23,006 nucleotides of DNA from an uncultured Solobacterium sp. Lineage in GTDB: Bacteria > Bacillota_I > Bacilli_A > Erysipelotrichales > Erysipelotrichaceae. The position numbers and the translations under genes are program-made. This document shows, in pieces, positions 1 to 6,664 of this stretch (position 1 is its first letter; each line of letters opens with the position of its first letter). The stretch covers positions 1 through 23,006 of the forward strand of contig CALISH010000148.1 in NCBI GenBank assembly GCA_938041275.1, read 5' to 3'. The notes beneath the pieces were generated by a model. It saw only the letters and a list, made by a program, of their open reading frames with translations. It had not been told where the DNA came from and did not search any database.

Positions 1-1743
1 ATGAAAAAGAACACATCATTCCAAACCCTAGGGAAAGTCTTAAAGTTTATTGGAAGATATAAGATATTACTTGTATTTAGTATTGTATTATCGATTGTTG
101 CGGCAATATTACAGCTGTATGTACCAATCTTGTTTGGTGCCGCAATTGATACAGTCATCAAGCAAGGTGAGGTGCATTATTCACAACTTCTTTCGGTATT
201 AATTCATATTGGAATTTGTATTACGGTTGCGTCAATCAGTCTTTGGGTGATGAATCTCATCAACAATCGTTTAACATACCAGACTGTAAAAGAGATTCGT
301 GCCAAAGCGATGCGACATATGCAACGTATTCCACTTTCTTATCTAGATGTACACAGTACAGGAGATATCGTCCAAAGTGTTATTGCGGATGTGGATCAAT
401 TGTCAGATGGATTGTTGTTAGGATTTACGCAGTTATTTACAGGTATAGTGACAATCATCGCAACGTTAGTATTTATGTTATCAAAGAATGTACTGATTAC
501 CTGTTGTGTGATTGTGTTAACGCCAGTTAGTTTCTTCGTGGCAAGATTTATTTCGACACGTTCGTATCGTTTATTTCAAAAGCAGACAAGTACACGTGGA
601 AAACAGACGGCACTAATCAATGAGATGATTGGTAGTGAGAAAGTTGTAAAGGCATTTGGGTATGAGAAGCGTGCATCGAAATGTTTTGAGAAGATGAATA
701 AGGAACTCCAAGAATATACGCAGAACGCATTATTTATTAGTTCCCTTACAAATCCATCCACACGTGCTGTAAATAATGTGATTTATGCGATTGTGGCAGT
801 ACTTGGTTCCTACAGTATTATGAAAGGCAACTTGACAGTTGGTGGGTTAACGGTATTACTGTCCTACGCTAACCAATATATGAAGCCATTCAATGATATT
901 AGTTCTGTTGTGACAGAGTTACAGAATGCGATGGCTTGTGCAGATCGTGTATTTACATTGATAGAGGCTCCGGCCGAAAGTGCAGATTCAGAACTAGACT
1001 TGATTGAAAAGGATGGCGAAATTGATATTCAAGATGTCTTCTTCTCATATCTACCTGGCCAAAAGCTGATTGAGAACTTTAACTTTAGCGCAAAAGCTGG
1101 TACAACTACAGCCATTGTAGGACCTACTGGTTGCGGTAAGACAACATTTATTAACCTGTTGATGCGTTTCTATGACGCAAATCAGGGCGCAATTCTGATT
1201 GATGGACAAAATATCTATGATGTAAGTCGTAAATCAATTCGTAAAAACTTTGGTATGGTTCTCCAGGATACATGGCTAAAGAATGCAAGTATTCGTGATA
1301 ATATCGTCTTTGGTGTAGAGAACGCTAGCGATGAGGAAATTATCGAAGCCGCAAAGGAAGCGCATAGTTGGGAGTTTATCCGTCGTATGCCAGAAGGATT
1401 GGATACAGTTGTGACAGATGATAGCTTAAGTCAAGGACAGAAACAGTTACTATGTATCACTAGAGTATTATTAAGTAAGCCCAACATGTTAATCCTTGAT
1501 GAAGCAACGTCTTCTATCGATACACGTACTGAGCTTGAAATTCAAGCAGCTTTCAACAATCTTATGAAGGGACGTACTAGTTTTGTGGTTGCGAATCGTT
1601 TATCAACGATTCGTAACGCTGACCAAATTATTGTCATGAATACCGGTAGAATCATTGAACAGGGCAATCATGATACACTGATGGCACAAAATGGATTCTA
1701 TAGTCAGTTATATAACTCTCAATTTGTGACAACAAATGAATAA
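1..1743 (+). CDS. ABC exporter half-transporter (fused membrane and ATPase domains), degenerate type
   Basis: This 580-aa protein has the layout of a multidrug/lipid-type ABC exporter half. A six-helix membrane domain fills about residues 15-320 and a nucleotide-binding domain about 335-575. Visible ATPase motifs are Walker A GPTGCGKT (374-381), Q-loop Gln422, signature LSQGQKQ (476-482) and Walker B MLILDE ending at the catalytic Glu501, followed by a normal D-loop. Two motifs are off consensus. The signature is LSQGQ instead of LSGGQ, which is common in one partner of heterodimeric Firmicutes exporters. The switch-loop His is Asn532 (VANRLST). The stretch before the signature also looks a few residues short. 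By family knowledge it should pair with a second half-transporter; the gene begins at base 1, so that partner would lie upstream, outside the window. The start is plausible in length but its RBS cannot be seen. The substrate is unknown. No terminator follows before the rplK promoter. Confidence 0.9.
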   Translation: MKKNTSFQTLGKVLKFIGRYKILLVFSIVLSIVAAILQLYVPILFGAAIDTVIKQGEVHYSQLLSVLIHIGICITVASISLWVMNLINNRLTYQTVKEIRAKAMRHMQRIPLSYLDVHSTGDIVQSVIADVDQLSDGLLLGFTQLFTGIVTIIATLVFMLSKNVLITCCVIVLTPVSFFVARFISTRSYRLFQKQTSTRGKQTALINEMIGSEKVVKAFGYEKRASKCFEKMNKELQEYTQNALFISSLTNPSTRAVNNVIYAIVAVLGSYSIMKGNLTVGGLTVLLSYANQYMKPFNDISSVVTELQNAMACADRVFTLIEAPAESADSELDLIEKDGEIDIQDVFFSYLPGQKLIENFNFSAKAGTTTAIVGPTGCGKTTFINLLMRFYDANQGAILIDGQNIYDVSRKSIRKNFGMVLQDTWLKNASIRDNIVFGVENASDEEIIEAAKEAHSWEFIRRMPEGLDTVVTDDSLSQGQKQLLCITRVLLSKPNMLILDEATSSIDTRTELEIQAAFNNLMKGRTSFVVANRLSTIRNADQIIVMNTGRIIEQGNHDTLMAQNGFYSQLYNSQFVTTNE

Positions 1744-1790
1744 AAAACGCTTAGATGAGCGGTAAATAGGCTTGTTTGGCATCTTTTGTC

Positions 1791-1819
1791 TTGACGCTAA
1801 ACCTATATTAGCCTATTAT
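1791..1819 (+). promoter_or_regulatory. Sigma-A type promoter of rplK-rplA
   Basis: TTGACG at 1791-1796 and TATTAT at 1814-1819 are separated by exactly 17 nt. The predicted start is G1826, which opens a perfect GCACT/AGTGC hairpin (1826-1830 with 1834-1838). The same pair of hexamers and spacer recurs in front of rpoB. The match is seen directly; the start site is inferred from spacing. Confidence 0.8.
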
Positions 1820-1825
1820 ATAAAA

Positions 1826-1902
1826 GCACTTTTAGTGCGCTCATGCGTGGGAGGATAGCAATGTCCGCTGACCACTGCATGTGGATTCTAAATATAAGGA
1901 GG
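1826..1902 (+). promoter_or_regulatory. rplK leader with ribosomal protein L1 binding-site mimic
   Basis: After a 5'-terminal hairpin (1826-1838), the leader folds into two stacked stems. The outer stem pairs ATGCGTGG (1843-1850) with CCAC (1872-1875) plus GCAT (1877-1880), with one bulged T. The inner stem pairs GGAT (1853-1856) with GTCC (1863-1866). They are joined by an asymmetric loop of GA on one side and GCTGA on the other. The GTGGGAGG...TGACCAC pattern resembles the L1 site in 23S rRNA helices 76-77 and known L11-L1 operon leaders. In those operons free L1 binds the leader and represses translation, so the same feedback is inferred here. The SD AAGGAGG at 1896-1902 lies 16 nt beyond the stem. 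Confidence 0.72.
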
Positions 1903-1910
1903 AAAACCAC

Positions 1911-2333
1911 ATGGCAAAGAAAATTGCAAAAGTAGCTAAGCTACAATTCCCTGCTGGTGGAGCTAAACCAGGACCAGCTCTAGCATCTGCAGGTATCAAC
2001 ATGCCTAAATTCTGTACAGAATTTAACGACAAAACTAAGGATCGTCACGGTGACATCGTTCCTGTAATTATTACAGCTTACGAAGATAAGTCATTCGACT
2101 TCGTCATCAAGACAACTCCAGCTGCTATCTTATTAAAGAAGGCTGCTGGTATTAACAAGGCTTCTGGAACACCAAAGACAGTTAAAGCCGGTAAGATTAC
2201 AATGGCTCAGTTAAGAGAAATCGCTGAGTATAAGATGCCTGACCTCAACGCTAATGACGTTGAAGCAGCAATGAACATCATTGCTGGTACAGCACGTAAC
2301 ATGGGTATCGTAGTAGAAGGCGAGGCTAAGTAA
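1911..2333 (+). CDS. rplK: 50S ribosomal protein L11
   Basis: Ribosomal protein L11 (140 aa from this start) binds the GTPase-associated region of 23S rRNA at the base of the L7/L12 stalk and takes part in factor-dependent GTP hydrolysis and RelA activation. The N-terminal domain with the proline-rich PAGGAKPGPAL segment is followed by the RNA-binding C-terminal domain containing the KTTPAAILLKKAAG stretch; the protein matches the family end to end. The reading frame stays open upstream to 1881, but the ATG at 1911 is chosen because an AAGGAGG SD (1896-1902) sits 8 nt before it and MAKKIAKVAKLQ is the usual N-terminus. rplA follows after 2 nt, so the pair is co-transcribed. Unusually, neither secE-nusG upstream nor rplJ directly downstream is present. 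Confidence 0.98.
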   Translation: MAKKIAKVAKLQFPAGGAKPGPALASAGINMPKFCTEFNDKTKDRHGDIVPVIITAYEDKSFDFVIKTTPAAILLKKAAGINKASGTPKTVKAGKITMAQLREIAEYKMPDLNANDVEAAMNIIAGTARNMGIVVEGEAK

Positions 2334-2335
2334 CA

Positions 2336-3013
2336 ATGGCAGGAAAGAAGTACAGAGCAGCGTTAGAACAAGTAGATAGCGCTAAAGTTTATGATTACAA
2401 GGAAGCGATTGCTTTAGCTAAGAAGATCAGCACAACTAAGTTTGATTCTTCATTAGAAGCTAGCTTCGTATTAAACGTTGACCCACGTCAGGCTGAACAA
2501 AACATTCGTGGCGCAATGGTATTACCACACGGTACTGGTAAGACACAGCGTGTATTAGTAATTACACAGGGTGCTAAGGAAGATGAAGCTAAGGCGGCAG
2601 GTGCAGACTTCGTTGGTGGCGCTGATATGATTCAGCAGATCCAAGGTGGCTGGTTCGACTTTGACATCATCGTAGCTACTCCAGACATGATGGGTCAGTT
2701 AGGTAAGTTAGGTAAGCTCTTAGGTCCTAAGGGATTAATGCCAAACCCTAAGACAGGTACAGTAACAATGGATGTTGCTAAGGCAATTGATGAAATCAAG
2801 AAGGGTAAGGTTGAATACCGTGTAGACAAGGATGGAAACATCAACGTATTATTCGGTAAGGTATCTTTCACTGAAGAAGCTCTTGTTGAAAACTTCAAGG
2901 CTTTATATGACCGTATCTTAAAGGCTAGACCTGTAACAGTTAAGGGTACATACCTCAAGGGTGTAACAGTATCCACAACTATGGGTCCTGGTATCAAAGT
3001 TACAGTTGAATAA
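2336..3013 (+). CDS. rplA: 50S ribosomal protein L1
   Basis: Ribosomal protein L1 (225 aa, a normal length) forms the mobile L1 stalk of the large subunit near the E site and helps release deacylated tRNA. It is also the classic translational repressor of its own operon. The two-domain L1 fold is recognisable from FVLNVDPRQAEQNIRG near residue 45, from KLLGPKGLMPNPKTGTVT in the middle, and from the C-terminal KGVTVSTTMGPGIKV. The start ATG lies 2 nt after the rplK stop, with a GGCGAGG-like SD inside the end of rplK, which suggests translational coupling. A strong hairpin with a T-run follows at 3021-3048 and ends the two-gene operon. Its target site appears in the leader at 1843-1880. Confidence 0.98.
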   Translation: MAGKKYRAALEQVDSAKVYDYKEAIALAKKISTTKFDSSLEASFVLNVDPRQAEQNIRGAMVLPHGTGKTQRVLVITQGAKEDEAKAAGADFVGGADMIQQIQGGWFDFDIIVATPDMMGQLGKLGKLLGPKGLMPNPKTGTVTMDVAKAIDEIKKGKVEYRVDKDGNINVLFGKVSFTEEALVENFKALYDRILKARPVTVKGTYLKGVTVSTTMGPGIKVTVE

Positions 3014-3020
3014 GTAATTT

Positions 3021-3048
3021 AAAAACTCACAGCGATGTGAGTTTTTTT
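3021..3048 (+). terminator. Bidirectional intrinsic terminator between rplA and the convergent hypothetical gene
   Basis: AAAAACTCAC (3021-3030) pairs with GTGAGTTTTT (3037-3046) around a 6-nt loop. T-runs lie on both strands because the stem begins with five A and ends in T7. It can serve rplKA on the plus strand and the hypothetical gene ending at 3066 on the minus strand. Confidence 0.88.
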
Positions 3049-3065
3049 GTATATGAAGATTTTAA

Positions 3066-3530
3066 TTAGAAACCTTGTTTAAAGAACTTGCGGAATGTGG
3101 ATACTTCTTCGGTTGATTGAGTTACGGAAACACAATACTTTGCGCGTTCACCAATTCCTGGTTCATAAGTAATTGGTTCAAGTTGGAAGGATGCCGCAGG
3201 ACTTTCTGCAATACAGTATCCCATAGATGTACGTATTGATGAACCATTGTCTTTATTAAAGAATACTGGTTGGTCATAAGTGGAAAGAGATGGGTCAACA
3301 TAGATAACAACCACTTCACCAGTTTTATATCCCACGATAAAGTTGTAATGATGAGTAACTGACGCAATTACAGCACTATGGTAATTTTCGGAATGACAAT
3401 ATACCAGTTGATAATCATCGCCATTTGGGACGGCTTCATTAAAAATTTCGCGCATGCGAGCTTTATTTTTGATGTTATCTTCGTCAGATGCGCCTGTTAG
3501 TGCCTTTTTGAATAAACCAAGAACGCTCAT
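3066..3530 (-). CDS. Conserved-looking hypothetical protein, 154 aa
   Basis: I do not recognise this family. The protein begins MSVLGLFKKALTG, a short amphipathic or weakly hydrophobic stretch with no cleavable signal and no lipobox. A charged helix follows (about residues 15-32), then an alternating hydrophobic pattern that suggests a mixed alpha/beta soluble fold. Examples are the VIASVTHHYNFIVGYKTGEVVVIYVDP segment and a later Cys-containing strand. No catalytic motif stands out. It is judged real because it has a good SD (AAGGAGA, about 6 nt before the ATG), a strong own promoter (TTGAAG-17-TATAAT) and a shared terminator just past its stop. It is monocistronic and divergent from the M24 peptidase. 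Its function is unknown. Confidence 0.75.
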   Translation of the reverse strand: MSVLGLFKKALTGASDEDNIKNKARMREIFNEAVPNGDDYQLVYCHSENYHSAVIASVTHHYNFIVGYKTGEVVVIYVDPSLSTYDQPVFFNKDNGSSIRTSMGYCIAESPAASFQLEPITYEPGIGERAKYCVSVTQSTEEVSTFRKFFKQGF

Positions 3531-3561
3531 AAAAATCTCCTTTATTACTAGTTATAAGAAA

Positions 3562-3590
3562 ATTATAGTGTTGATTCGAATACTCTTCAA
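3562..3590 (-). promoter_or_regulatory. Promoter of the 154-aa hypothetical gene
   Basis: Read on the minus strand, TTGAAG (3590-3585) and a perfect TATAAT (3567-3562) are 17 nt apart. The predicted start, near 3555, gives a leader of about 25 nt containing the AAGGAGA SD. Position and spacing are seen; activity is inferred. Confidence 0.75.
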
Positions 3591-3623
3591 CAGTAGAACG
3601 TCAAATTTGAATATCAAAAAACG

Positions 3624-3632
3624 TGATAAAAT
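3624..3632 (+). promoter_or_regulatory. Possible extended -10 promoter of the M24 peptidase operon
   Basis: TGA-TAAAAT has the extended -10 form (TG, one base, hexamer). No -35 hexamer lies at normal distance; TTGAAT at 3607-3612 is only 14 nt away. The predicted start near 3639 gives a leader of about 17 nt with an AGAGGTG SD. Confidence 0.4.
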
Positions 3633-3655
3633 AGGGATAAGTTAGAGGTGATACT

Positions 3656-4729
3656 ATGTTAGATGAAAGAAGACTAAGTCGTGTCATTGAGAAGATGACA
3701 ACTGATTGTTTACTGATTATAGATCCAATTTCTATTGCGTATCTTTGTGGAAAGAAAATAGAACCAGGAGAAAGATTTCTGGGATTATTGATTGGCAAAG
3801 GAATTAAACCGGTTTTGATTTTAAATCAGCTATTTCGTTTCTCTGATGAGATTGGCGTAAGAGTAGAGTATTATAAAGATACAGATACTATTACAAATAT
3901 CATTTCGCAGTTTATCGATAAAAATAGTAGCTTAGGTGTAGATAAAATCATGCCTGCTAGATTCCTAATCCCTATGATGGAAGAGAAAATTGCGGCAGAA
4001 TTTAAACTTGGCTCTTATGCAGTTGATCATACACGTGCTATTAAAGATGCTCGTGAACAAGAACTCATGCGTGCTGCGTCTCATATCAATGACTTAGCAA
4101 TGGCAGAGTTTAAGAAACTGATACACAAAGGTGTAACAGAATTAGAGGTTGCGTCACAGATGTTAGATATCTACCAAAGACTTGGTGCAAGTGGATATTC
4201 ATTTGAGCCTATCGTTGCCTTTGGTAAGAATGCGGCTGATCCACATCACATGCCAGATGATACGGTATTACAGGAAGGTGATACGGTACTCTTCGATGTT
4301 GGCTGTATTGTAAATGGTTATTGTTCAGATATGACAAGAACCTTCTTCTACAAGAAATATCCAACTCCAGAACAAGTGGAAGTCTATAATCTTGTCCGCA
4401 AAGCAAATGAAAGTGCAGAACACTATTGTAAACCTGGGGTAAGACTTTGCGATATCGATGCAGTTGCTCGAAACATCATCACAGAAGGTGGCTTTGGAGA
4501 AGATTTTACACATAGACTTGGACACTTTATTGGTACAGAAACACATGAATATGGAGATGTATCACAAGCATTTACAGATTTAACGGTAGAAGGAAATACT
4601 TTCTCAATTGAACCGGGAATCTATCATCCAAGTATCTTGGGTTGTCGCATTGAAGACTTGGTTTTGATTACAAAGGATGGTTGCGAGGTTTTAAACCACT
4701 ATCCACATGAGATAGAAGTGATTGAGTAA
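3656..4729 (+). CDS. M24 family metallopeptidase (Xaa-Pro dipeptidase / aminopeptidase P-like)
   Basis: This cytoplasmic dimetal exopeptidase is predicted to remove N-terminal residues before proline or to split Xaa-Pro dipeptides. Residues 1-125 form the creatinase-like N-terminal domain and about 130-357 the pita-bread catalytic domain. The five metal ligands of the family are all in place: Asp214 and Asp225 (FDVGC...CSDMT), His290 (HRLGHFIG), Glu319 (SIEPGIY) and Glu333 (CRIEDL). The length of 357 aa is typical for Firmicutes PepQ/YqhT-type proteins, and the exact subfamily cannot be fixed by eye. An AGAGGTG SD precedes the ATG. A propeller-like membrane protein follows 22 nt after the stop and a lipoprotein comes next, suggesting a small operon. 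A proline iminopeptidase lies nearby on the other strand, hinting at shared use of proline-rich peptides. Confidence 0.93.
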   Translation: MLDERRLSRVIEKMTTDCLLIIDPISIAYLCGKKIEPGERFLGLLIGKGIKPVLILNQLFRFSDEIGVRVEYYKDTDTITNIISQFIDKNSSLGVDKIMPARFLIPMMEEKIAAEFKLGSYAVDHTRAIKDAREQELMRAASHINDLAMAEFKKLIHKGVTELEVASQMLDIYQRLGASGYSFEPIVAFGKNAADPHHMPDDTVLQEGDTVLFDVGCIVNGYCSDMTRTFFYKKYPTPEQVEVYNLVRKANESAEHYCKPGVRLCDIDAVARNIITEGGFGEDFTHRLGHFIGTETHEYGDVSQAFTDLTVEGNTFSIEPGIYHPSILGCRIEDLVLITKDGCEVLNHYPHEIEVIE

Positions 4730-4751
4730 ATTCATTAAGGAGGAATATTCA

Positions 4752-5915
4752 TTGATTCACAACATGAACAAGAGCAGAATTCTAATTCTATCACTTATCG
4801 GAATAATTGTTATTTCCCTGGGAATATATACTTGGAATCATCAGAGTAAGAAATCGGGAGAAGATTTAACGAAATACAACTACGTTGTAAGCTTCTACTC
4901 CATTCATCAAAATGGAAAGATGAATCCACAAACAAAGATTATTTTTGCAAGTAGTGACCAAGAACAACTAGAATTCAGCGATAAAGTATACACAGCAGGT
5001 AGATTATTCCAAGAGGGGAATACCTTCCGTGTATATTCTTTCGGTGGAAATAAATCTCTACTCTTTGAATCTTCATCAGGATATTCAACATTCTCTATGT
5101 CCAAGGGTGCGTTTGATTCAAATATATATACTGTAAATTTTGCGCTTAATGGAATGAACGGAAGAATTGAAGTCATTACTATCGATGATGGATCAACAGG
5201 TGAAATACGTAATACTATTCAATACACAAATCCAAATCATAAGGTAGTTACATCGCCAGTGATTCATGCGGCGATTTATCATGCGGTTGAAATTGGTACA
5301 AAGCTCTACTTTGTAGGGTATGACATGGTTCAAGATCGATATGAATTGTATTACCTAGATGAAGAAACAAATGAAGTCCAATTTGTGGATTATTGGTATC
5401 ATACTTCCGTTGAATTTGAAGAGCTCTTATACGTAAATGGCAAAATCATCACAGTTGAAAATCCTCATCATAGTCGTTTTATGGATGGAAAAGATCTACC
5501 TGAGATGGCCGGTTTAATAAGTATGGACCCAGATACGTTAGAGGCAAACACTGTTTCCCTAGATACAAAGAGAATCATTACTGCTTATACGTATGGTGAT
5601 TCTATCCGTGTCGTGACAGAAGATAACCATCTATTGGAATACACAACTGACCTAAAACTAGTATCGGATAAGGATTTATCTGGAACTGATTTTGCGAAAC
5701 TATTTACAAATACAGAATATAAACTACATGGAATTCGTTATTTAGGAAATAAAGCAGCAGCAATCGTAACACCAAACTCTGAAACAACGGAATTAGGAAA
5801 AATCTTAGAATTTGATGCGGATACATTGACTCTACAAAAGAGTATTACAATTCCTCTATCAGAAAATACAGGTTGGAAAACTGATTTTGCGGATTTACTA
5901 ATTGTGGAGAAATAG
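4752..5915 (+). CDS. Membrane-anchored extracytoplasmic protein with beta-propeller-like repeats, unknown function
   Basis: I do not recognise this 387-aa protein. A basic start is followed by one hydrophobic segment (about residues 10-27), read as a signal anchor because there is no clear cleavage site or lipobox Cys. The rest is polar. It shows a repeated pattern of a short strand, a turn, a second strand and a DxxT-type turn, as in YELYYLDEETNEVQFV, GLISMDPDTLEANTV, LLEYTTDLKLVSD and ILEFDADTLTLQKS. This recalls blades of a beta-propeller on the outer face. The start is the TTG at 4752, 8 nt after the strong SD AAGGAGG (4737-4743). A TTG at 4722 would overlap the M24 gene and place the SD inside the coding region, and the ATG at 4764 is 20 nt from the SD. 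It is probably co-transcribed with the M24 peptidase upstream. Confidence 0.72.
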   Translation: MIHNMNKSRILILSLIGIIVISLGIYTWNHQSKKSGEDLTKYNYVVSFYSIHQNGKMNPQTKIIFASSDQEQLEFSDKVYTAGRLFQEGNTFRVYSFGGNKSLLFESSSGYSTFSMSKGAFDSNIYTVNFALNGMNGRIEVITIDDGSTGEIRNTIQYTNPNHKVVTSPVIHAAIYHAVEIGTKLYFVGYDMVQDRYELYYLDEETNEVQFVDYWYHTSVEFEELLYVNGKIITVENPHHSRFMDGKDLPEMAGLISMDPDTLEANTVSLDTKRIITAYTYGDSIRVVTEDNHLLEYTTDLKLVSDKDLSGTDFAKLFTNTEYKLHGIRYLGNKAAAIVTPNSETTELGKILEFDADTLTLQKSITIPLSENTGWKTDFADLLIVEK

Positions 5916-5984
5916 TAAATTGAACGATTGTAGATAACTGATGGAGTGATTGCATAGTTTTACACATAGGGGAGGGAAATACTC

Positions 5985-6623
5985 ATGAAGAAAATGTGTA
6001 GAATCTTAGCGTGTGTAGGTGCACTTTTACTTACTGCATGCACAGCATCAACCAACCGTAGTACACAAACAACATCCATATCCGTTACAGAACAAAAGAA
6101 AGAAACACCTGAACCAAAGGAAACAGTTTCTCCGGAGGTGACAGAAGCACTACATGCATACAATGAATTGTTAGATAACATTGATGCATATGATTTTGGT
6201 ATGGACGATACAGTCTCAGATCATGTAGCGTATGGCATCGTGTATCTGAATCATGACATCCCACAATTGATTGTGGAGAAGTTCTATGATGCTCAATTTA
6301 TTGCAGTGGCCAAGATTTTTGGATATGATCCAGAAACCCAAACATGCATTGCCTCGGATGCTGTTTTCCAGATAGATAATCCATCTCAAATGAAATTGAG
6401 TCCATCTGAAACATATGGATGGTTTACGCTATTACAGGATCACAAAGGGCTGGTCTATACCGAAAGGAATCGTAGTACACATGAAATTCTCAAGATTGAG
6501 CTACTGACATGGGAAGATAATCAATTAGTCATAAAGAAACTCTCAAAAGAGGAGTTCAATAGGATTCCTAAGGGAAATAAGTTGATTTTGCTTGGAATCA
6601 ATGATCGTAGTTTACTAGAATAG
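5985..6623 (+). CDS. Putative lipoprotein, unknown function
   Basis: This 212-aa secreted lipoprotein has no recognised family. The N-terminus is a classical lipoprotein signal: MKKMCR, a hydrophobic core, then the lipobox LTAC with the acylated Cys at residue 19. A Ser/Thr/Pro/Glu-rich linker (about 20-48) leads to a mixed domain of about 160 residues, with VAYGIVYLNHDIPQLIVEKF near its start and a C-terminal KGNKLILLGI stretch. The domain contains one more Cys, and no catalytic pattern is evident. A GGGGAGGG SD lies 8 nt before the ATG. The gap to the preceding gene is 69 nt without an obvious terminator, so it may be the last gene of an operon with the M24 peptidase and the propeller-like protein. 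It ends at the bidirectional terminator shared with the iminopeptidase. Confidence 0.75.
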   Translation: MKKMCRILACVGALLLTACTASTNRSTQTTSISVTEQKKETPEPKETVSPEVTEALHAYNELLDNIDAYDFGMDDTVSDHVAYGIVYLNHDIPQLIVEKFYDAQFIAVAKIFGYDPETQTCIASDAVFQIDNPSQMKLSPSETYGWFTLLQDHKGLVYTERNRSTHEILKIELLTWEDNQLVIKKLSKEEFNRIPKGNKLILLGINDRSLLE

Positions 6624-6632
6624 CTATTTGAA

Positions 6633-6664
6633 AAAGTGTATCCTGTGTTAATGGGATACACTTT
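6633..6664. terminator. Bidirectional terminator whose loop contains the iminopeptidase stop codon
   Basis: AAAGTGTATCC (6633-6643) pairs perfectly with GGATACACTTT (6654-6664), an 11-bp stem with a 10-nt loop. The minus strand continues into T5 and the plus strand into a weaker TTTC/GTTTGTTTT tract. It separates the convergent lipoprotein and iminopeptidase genes. The stop codon of the minus-strand gene (6650-6648) falls in the loop, so one stem arm is coding. Confidence 0.85.

Noticed and set aside
1748..1761. CGCT/AGCG hairpin after the ABC gene as a terminator
   Set aside because: The stem is only 4 bp and has no T-run after it.
1881..1910. Longer rplK reading frame starting MDSKYKEENH
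   Set aside because: It would place the AAGGAGG SD inside the coding region. L11 proteins begin with MAKK, and the ATG at 1911 is correctly spaced from the SD.
3607..3612. TTGAAT as a -35 box for the M24 gene
   Set aside because: Only 14 nt separate it from TAAAAT; an extended -10 alone is the better reading.
4722..4751. Upstream TTG start for the propeller-like protein
   Set aside because: It overlaps the end of the M24 gene, has no SD, and includes the obvious SD of the TTG at 4752.
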